Shown here piece after piece: positions 59,928-64,000 of a stretch of DNA of 64,000 nucleotides. Each line of letters starts with the position of its first letter. Within the stretch, counting starts at the first letter, position 1. Below the pieces are notes generated by a model. The model did no database searches. It was not told where the DNA came from and was given only the letters and a program-made list of their open reading frames with translations. The position numbers and the translations under genes were made by a program. The stretch is from Galbitalea sp036266835 (GTDB lineage Bacteria; Actinomycetota; Actinomycetes; Actinomycetales; Microbacteriaceae): contig DATAXD010000012.1 of NCBI GenBank assembly GCA_036266835.1, positions 25,345 through 89,344 of the forward strand, in the 5' to 3' direction.

Positions 59928-60182
59928 ATGGCACACAAAAAGGGCGCGAGCTCGACCCGCAACGGTCGTGACTCCAACGCACAGTACCTCGGCGTCAAGC
60001 GCTACGGTGGCCAGGTCGTGAAGTCGGGCGAGATCATCGTCCGCCAGCGCGGCACCCACTTTCACCCCGGCGCGAACGTCGGTCGTGGCGGAGACGACAC
60101 GCTGTTCGCCCTGGCTGCTGGTGCCGTCGAGTTCGGACAGAAGGGCGGCCGCAAGGTCGTCAACATCGTGGTCCCGGAGTAA
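59928..60182 (+). CDS. rpmA: 50S ribosomal protein L27
   Basis: This 84-residue protein begins MAHKKGASSTRNGRDSNAQ, the L27 N-terminal tail that reaches the peptidyl transferase centre, and continues LGVKRYGGQVVKSGEIIVRQRGT. No N-terminal extension of the Staphylococcus type is present. It follows rplU closely, and a strong terminator comes 28 bp after its stop. Confidence 0.97.
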   Translation: MAHKKGASSTRNGRDSNAQYLGVKRYGGQVVKSGEIIVRQRGTHFHPGANVGRGGDDTLFALAAGAVEFGQKGGRKVVNIVVPE

Positions 60183-60210
60183 CCGACCCCGGAAACCACC
60201 AGTTTTTTCA

Positions 60211-60246
60211 TTAGGGGCGAGCTTCGGCTCGCCCCTAATTTGTTTA
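60211..60246 (+). terminator. Intrinsic terminator between rpmA and obgE
   Basis: A perfect 13-bp stem, ATTAGGGGCGAGC with its complement GCTCGCCCCTAAT (60211-60240), closes on the stable tetraloop TTCG and is followed by TTGTTT. It should end most rplU-rpmA transcripts, leaving obgE to read-through or its own promoter. Confidence 0.88.
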
Positions 60247-60266
60247 GCAGCAGGAGGGAGCATCCG

Positions 60267-61817
60267 ATGGCGACATTCGTCGACCAGGTGACGCTGCACC
60301 TTCGCGCCGGCCACGGCGGGAACGGATGCGTATCCGTGCGTCGGGAGAAGTTCAAGCCTCTCGCGGGACCCGATGGCGGCAACGGCGGAAACGGCGGAGA
60401 CATCGTTCTCGTGTCCGATCCCCAAGTCACGACCCTGCTGGGCTTCCACCGCGCGCCACATCGCAGTTCCGACAACGGCGGTCCCGGAATGGGCGACCAT
60501 CGCGCCGGCGCTCACGGCGAAGAGCTCGAACTCGCGGTGCCCGTGGGTACGGTGGTTCACGACGTGGCCGGCGAGACGCTCATCGACCTGGATGTGCCCG
60601 GCATGCGGTTCGTCGCTGCTCCCGGCGGTCAGGGTGGTCTCGGTAACGCCGCGCTGGCCACAACGAAGCGCAAGGCCCCCGGTTTCGCCCTTCTCGGCAC
60701 TGACGGCTTCGAGGGCGACGTGTTCCTTGAACTCAAGACCGTCGCGGATGTCGCCTTCGTCGGATATCCGTCCGCGGGCAAGTCCAGCCTCATCGCGGCA
60801 ATGTCGGCCGCGAAACCCAAGATCGCCGATTACCCGTTCACCACCCTGCATCCGAACCTCGGCGTCGTACAGGCCGGAGACATCCGCTACACCGTCGCGG
60901 ATGTTCCGGGCCTGATCGAGGGAGCCAGCGAAGGCAAGGGCCTCGGCCTCGAATTCCTGCGGCACGTCGAGCGCTGCACGGCCCTGCTGCACGTCCTCGA
61001 CTGCGCGACGCTCGAGTCGGGCAGGGACCCGATCAGTGATCTGGACGTCATCCTCGCCGAACTCGCGGCATATCCGGTGCCGGAGGGCCAGGTGCCGCTG
61101 CTGGAGCGGCCGCAGTTGATCGCTCTGAATAAGATCGATGTCCCCGAGGCACTCGAGCTTGCGGAGCTCGTTCGCCCCGAACTCGAGGCTCGTGGGTACC
61201 GCGTGTTCGAGATCTCCGCCGTGTCTCGGGTCGGGCTGCGTGAGCTCAGCTTCGCACTGGCCCAACTGGTGGAAGCCGACCGTGCGCAGAAGGCGCTGGA
61301 TGTCGCGGCGCCGCGCATCGTCATCCGCCCGCGCGCCGTCAACGAGGTCGACTTCACGATCTCGGTCGAGGGCGGCACGTACGGCAACCTGTATCGGGTG
61401 CTTGGCGCCAAGCCAGAGCGTTGGGTGCAGCAGACGGACTTCAACAACGAAGAAGCTGTCGGCTTCCTTGCCGATCGACTCGCGAAGCTCGGCATCGAGG
61501 AGCAGCTTTTCAAGTCCGGCGCCATCGCGGGCTCGACAGTAATCATCGGCCCCGGCGCTGGCATCGAGTTCGACTGGCAGCCAACGCTCACTTCGACCGC
61601 CGAGCTGATGATGGCTCCGCGCGGCACCGATCCGCGGTTGCTTGATGACCGCAGGCGCACCAGTAAGACGCGCCGCGAAGCCTATGAGGAGCGGATGGAT
61701 GCCAAGGCCGCCGCTCGCGCCGAGCTTGCCGTGGAGCGCGAGGCCGGCCTTTGGCGGGACGACGAGGGCTTCGAGGTGACCCGCGGCACAGGCGCCGAGG
61801 AAGCGCCCAGTGAGTGA
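60267..61817 (+). CDS. obgE: GTPase ObgE/CgtA
   Basis: The ATG at 60267 follows AGGAGGGAG. The 516-residue protein has the glycine-rich Obg fold (HGGNGCVSVRREKFKPLAGPDGG), a G domain with G1 (GYPSAGKSS, about residue 166), DVPGLIEGASEG (G3) and NKID (G4), and a C-terminal OCT domain with a charged tail of about 50 residues. Obg GTPases assist 50S ribosome assembly and stress responses. It is separated from rpmA by a terminator and overlaps proB by 8 bp. Confidence 0.96.
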   Translation: MATFVDQVTLHLRAGHGGNGCVSVRREKFKPLAGPDGGNGGNGGDIVLVSDPQVTTLLGFHRAPHRSSDNGGPGMGDHRAGAHGEELELAVPVGTVVHDVAGETLIDLDVPGMRFVAAPGGQGGLGNAALATTKRKAPGFALLGTDGFEGDVFLELKTVADVAFVGYPSAGKSSLIAAMSAAKPKIADYPFTTLHPNLGVVQAGDIRYTVADVPGLIEGASEGKGLGLEFLRHVERCTALLHVLDCATLESGRDPISDLDVILAELAAYPVPEGQVPLLERPQLIALNKIDVPEALELAELVRPELEARGYRVFEISAVSRVGLRELSFALAQLVEADRAQKALDVAAPRIVIRPRAVNEVDFTISVEGGTYGNLYRVLGAKPERWVQQTDFNNEEAVGFLADRLAKLGIEEQLFKSGAIAGSTVIIGPGAGIEFDWQPTLTSTAELMMAPRGTDPRLLDDRRRTSKTRREAYEERMDAKAAARAELAVEREAGLWRDDEGFEVTRGTGAEEAPSE

Positions 61818-62616
61818 GGTCCTGAACCGCGTGGACATCGCCCGCGCGCGCCGAATCGTGGTCAAGGTCGGCTCTTCGTCGATCAGTGGCGCCAGCACCG
61901 ACCAAATCGGACCGCTCGTGGATGCCCTCGCTGAGGCTCACGCTCGCGGCGCAGAGGTCGTTCTGGTGTCTTCCGGCGCCATCGCGACCGGAATGCCATT
62001 CCTGAAACTGGATGCTCGGCCCACCGATCTCGCGACCCAGCAGGCCGCCGCGGCCGTCGGGCAGAACCTGCTGATCTACCGCTACCAGGAGAGCCTGCGT
62101 CGCTACGAGATCGTCGCTGGCCAGGTGCTGCTCACGGCGGGAGATCTCGAGACTCCGGCGCATCGCAGCAACGCCGAGCGCGCAATGGAGCGGCTGTTGT
62201 CGCTGCGCATCCTTCCGATCGTGAACGAGAACGACACCGTGGCCACCCACGAAATTCGCTTCGGCGACAACGACAGGCTGGCTGCACTCGTCGCCGAGCT
62301 CGTCGGCGCCGACCTGCTGGTGCTGCTTTCGGATGTCGACGGCCTCTACACGAAGCCACCGCACGAGCCGGGAGCAGAGCGCATCGCAGAGGTTGCGTTC
62401 GGCGATGAGTTGCAGGATGTGACCTTCGGCGACATCGGCGCGGCCGGAGTTGGTAGCGGGGGAGCGGGCACGAAGGTTGCGGCCGCCCGCCATGCGGCAG
62501 CGGCGGGAACTCCCGTGCTGCTTACCGCAACGACGAGTGCGCGCCAGGCACTCGAGGGTGTCGACATCGGCACCTGGTTCGTGGCCGGCCCGCGATTACA
62601 CTTGCCGCATGCCTGA
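61810..62616 (+). CDS. proB: Glutamate 5-kinase (without PUA domain)
   Basis: This 268-residue kinase starts at GTG, 8 bp inside the obgE end. It has the amino-acid kinase pattern: IVVKVGSSSIS, VLVSSGAIATG, the ATP region LSDVDGLYTKPP and GSGGAGTKVAAARHA. It phosphorylates glutamate in the first step of proline synthesis. E. coli ProB (367 residues) has a C-terminal PUA domain; here the gene stops right after the kinase domain, and proA begins within its last codons (8-bp overlap). Confidence 0.94.
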   Translation: MSEVLNRVDIARARRIVVKVGSSSISGASTDQIGPLVDALAEAHARGAEVVLVSSGAIATGMPFLKLDARPTDLATQQAAAAVGQNLLIYRYQESLRRYEIVAGQVLLTAGDLETPAHRSNAERAMERLLSLRILPIVNENDTVATHEIRFGDNDRLAALVAELVGADLLVLLSDVDGLYTKPPHEPGAERIAEVAFGDELQDVTFGDIGAAGVGSGGAGTKVAAARHAAAAGTPVLLTATTSARQALEGVDIGTWFVAGPRLHLPHA

Positions 62617-63877
62617 CACCGCGATCGTCGAGACCGCCTTTGTGCAGAAGCTCGAGGATGCCCGTGCCGCTGCCCGAGTGCTCGCCACGGCGACGACCGA
62701 GCAGAAGAATCTCGCGCTGCACGCAATCTCGGCTGCGATCGTCCGCAACGCCGACCGCATCCTTCCGGCCAACGAACGCGATCTCACAGACGCGCGCGAG
62801 AACGGCGTAAGCGAAGGTCTGCAGGATCGCCTGCGGCTCGACTTTCGCCGGCTCGAAGCGCTCGAGGAGGCCGTTCTGCAGGTCGCTTCGCTTGCCGATC
62901 CGATCGGCCAAGCGGTGCGCGGGTCGACGCTTCCCAACGGGCTGCGGATCACTGAGGTGCGTGTCCCGTTCGGCGTTGTCGGCGCGATCTACGAGGCCAG
63001 GCCGAACGTGACGATCGACATCGCAGCTCTCGCGCTCAAGAGCGGCAACGCGGTCGTGTTGCGGGGTGGGTCCGCGGCGGAGAACACCAACCGTGTGCTG
63101 GTCGAGGTGCTGCAGGCCGCGGTCATGGAGGTCGGGCTGCCGCCCACCGCCATCCAGACGATCGACGAGTTCGGCCGCGACGGAGCCAGGGACCTCATGC
63201 AGGCCCGCGGATTTGTAGACGTTCTCATTCCCCGCGGGAGTGCCGAGCTGATCAACACGGTGGTCACCGAGTCGAAGGTCCCCGTAATCGAGACGGGAGC
63301 CGGCGTTGTTCATGTCTATCTGGATGAGTCGGCGGATGAGGCCGTCGCGGTGGACATCGTGCACAACTCAAAGGTTCAGCGCCCTGGCGTCTGCAACGCG
63401 CTCGAGACGCTTCTCGTTCACGAGTCCGTCGCCGAGAAGCTGCTGCCGCCGGTCCTCGCCAGACTGCACGAGTCTGGCGTGGTCATCCACGGCGACGCCC
63501 GCACCGCTGCGATCGTTGCGGATGTCGTGCCGGCGACCGAGGATGACTGGTCGACCGAGTACCTGTCGCTGGATCTCGCGGTGCGTGTCGTGCCGGATCT
63601 CGACGCCGCGCTCGACCACATCCATCGCTATTCGACGCATCACACCGAGTCGATCATCACAAACGATCTCGCTCGGGCCGAACGTTTTCTCGCCGAGGTC
63701 GACTCGGCTGTTGTCATGGTGAACGCGTCGACGCGCTTCACCGACGGTGCCGAGTTCGGATTCGGCGCCGAGGTGGGAATCTCGACGCAGAAGCTGCATG
63801 CGCGCGGCCCGATGGGGCTGCCGGAGCTCACGAGCACCAAGTGGGTTGTGAGAGGCGCGGGGCAGGTGCGCGGCTAG
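62609..63877 (+). CDS. proA: Glutamate-5-semialdehyde dehydrogenase (gamma-glutamyl phosphate reductase)
   Basis: This 422-residue protein has the aldehyde-dehydrogenase-like fold with PFGVVGAIYEARPNVTIDIAALALKSGNAV in the cofactor domain and the catalytic cysteine in VQRPGVCNALETLLVHE. The C-terminus (DGAEFGFGAEVGISTQKLHARGPMGL) is the family signature. It reduces glutamyl phosphate with NADPH. The ATG at 62609 overlaps proB by 8 bp, so kinase and reductase are made together. Confidence 0.96.
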   Translation: MPDTAIVETAFVQKLEDARAAARVLATATTEQKNLALHAISAAIVRNADRILPANERDLTDARENGVSEGLQDRLRLDFRRLEALEEAVLQVASLADPIGQAVRGSTLPNGLRITEVRVPFGVVGAIYEARPNVTIDIAALALKSGNAVVLRGGSAAENTNRVLVEVLQAAVMEVGLPPTAIQTIDEFGRDGARDLMQARGFVDVLIPRGSAELINTVVTESKVPVIETGAGVVHVYLDESADEAVAVDIVHNSKVQRPGVCNALETLLVHESVAEKLLPPVLARLHESGVVIHGDARTAAIVADVVPATEDDWSTEYLSLDLAVRVVPDLDAALDHIHRYSTHHTESIITNDLARAERFLAEVDSAVVMVNASTRFTDGAEFGFGAEVGISTQKLHARGPMGLPELTSTKWVVRGAGQVRG

Positions 63878-63928
63878 ACTTTTACCCAACGCTCGCGCTT
63901 TTGGTGAAGGCTGGATACGGAGAACCTG

Positions 63929-64000
63929 ATGTACTTGCTTGCCACAGTTCTGTCTGACGATGCGACCGTGCCGGTGCTCATGCCGCCGATCGCGTTTGCG
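63929..64000 (+). CDS. Start of a small membrane protein gene (cut by window end)
   Basis: The ATG at 63929 follows GGAGA by about 5 bp and opens MYLLATVLSDDATVPVLMPP, staying open to the window end (24 codons). It looks like the start of a membrane protein; I recall a short hydrophobic protein in this place, after proA and before nadD, in related actinobacteria. The rest is outside the window. Confidence 0.6.
   Translation, partial: MYLLATVLSDDATVPVLMPPIAFA

Noticed and set aside
59901..61898. Minus-strand ORF of 665 codons opposite rpmA and obgE
   Set aside because: It lies antisense to two certain genes and the rpmA terminator and has no recognisable domains.

Overview
The window is high-GC DNA (roughly 63-65% by eye) from an actinobacterium, most likely of the family Microbacteriaceae. 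The evidence is gene order and family type: tig-clpP-clpP-clpX, an ileS gene with a short translational T-box leader, folC-DUF4233-ndk, rne followed by rplU-rpmA-obgE-proB-proA, many GTG starts, DUF2510 mini-proteins, GntR-DUF1648 pairs, and dispersed palindromic repeats that I recall from Microbacteriaceae genomes. It reads as ordinary chromosome: I see no insertion sequence, prophage, CRISPR array or origin.

Layout. 1-3.9 kb is the end of a branched-chain acyl-CoA catabolic operon: a biotin-dependent carboxylase alpha subunit (cut by the window edge), an isovaleryl-CoA-type dehydrogenase, a short remnant of a CoA-transferase beta subunit, a MaoC hydratase and a CitE-like lyase. The order matches the accA1-fadE19-maoC-citE block of mycobacteria. 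4-15.8 kb holds a truncated haemoglobin, an ABC-2 exporter, two paralogous lipoproteins, a seven-bladed beta-propeller surface protein, an AraC regulator, aminopeptidase N and several unknowns. 15.8-23.5 kb has rpiB, a Nei-type glycosylase, a PaiB-like flavoprotein, a two-component system, secreted proteins and small enzymes. 23.4-27.4 kb looks like a substrate-inducible unit: TetR regulator, divergent MFS transporter and two HSL-type esterases, with three operator-like palindromes in the shared promoter.

27.4-34.5 kb is the protein quality-control block: tRNA-Gly, tRNA-Pro, trigger factor, an SDR enzyme, both ClpP subunits, a CopC-like protein, ClpX, and directly after clpX a Doc-type toxin with a ribbon-helix-helix antitoxin. 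34.5-42.2 kb is accessory metabolism (BenE-like transporter, epoxide hydrolase, flavin oxidoreductase, M3 peptidase), an ArsR-like regulator behind a five-half-site operator array, and two tandem 68-residue paralogues separated by a strongly structured RNA element.

42.2-64 kb is mainly core: valS, a GntR/DUF1648 pair flanked by two paralogous membrane-anchored proteins, T-box-ileS, folC, ndk, a DsbA-like protein, a double-length VKOR protein whose N-terminal half looks like a degenerate copy, rne with a leader of about 350 nt, ribosomal proteins L21 and L27, ObgE and the proline genes proB-proA.

I found no complete, obviously new multi-gene system. The items most worth pursuing are the tandem 68-residue proteins with their structured spacer RNA, the duplicated VKOR, the operator arrays at 39.99 and 59.4 kb, and the retained CoA-transferase fragment.
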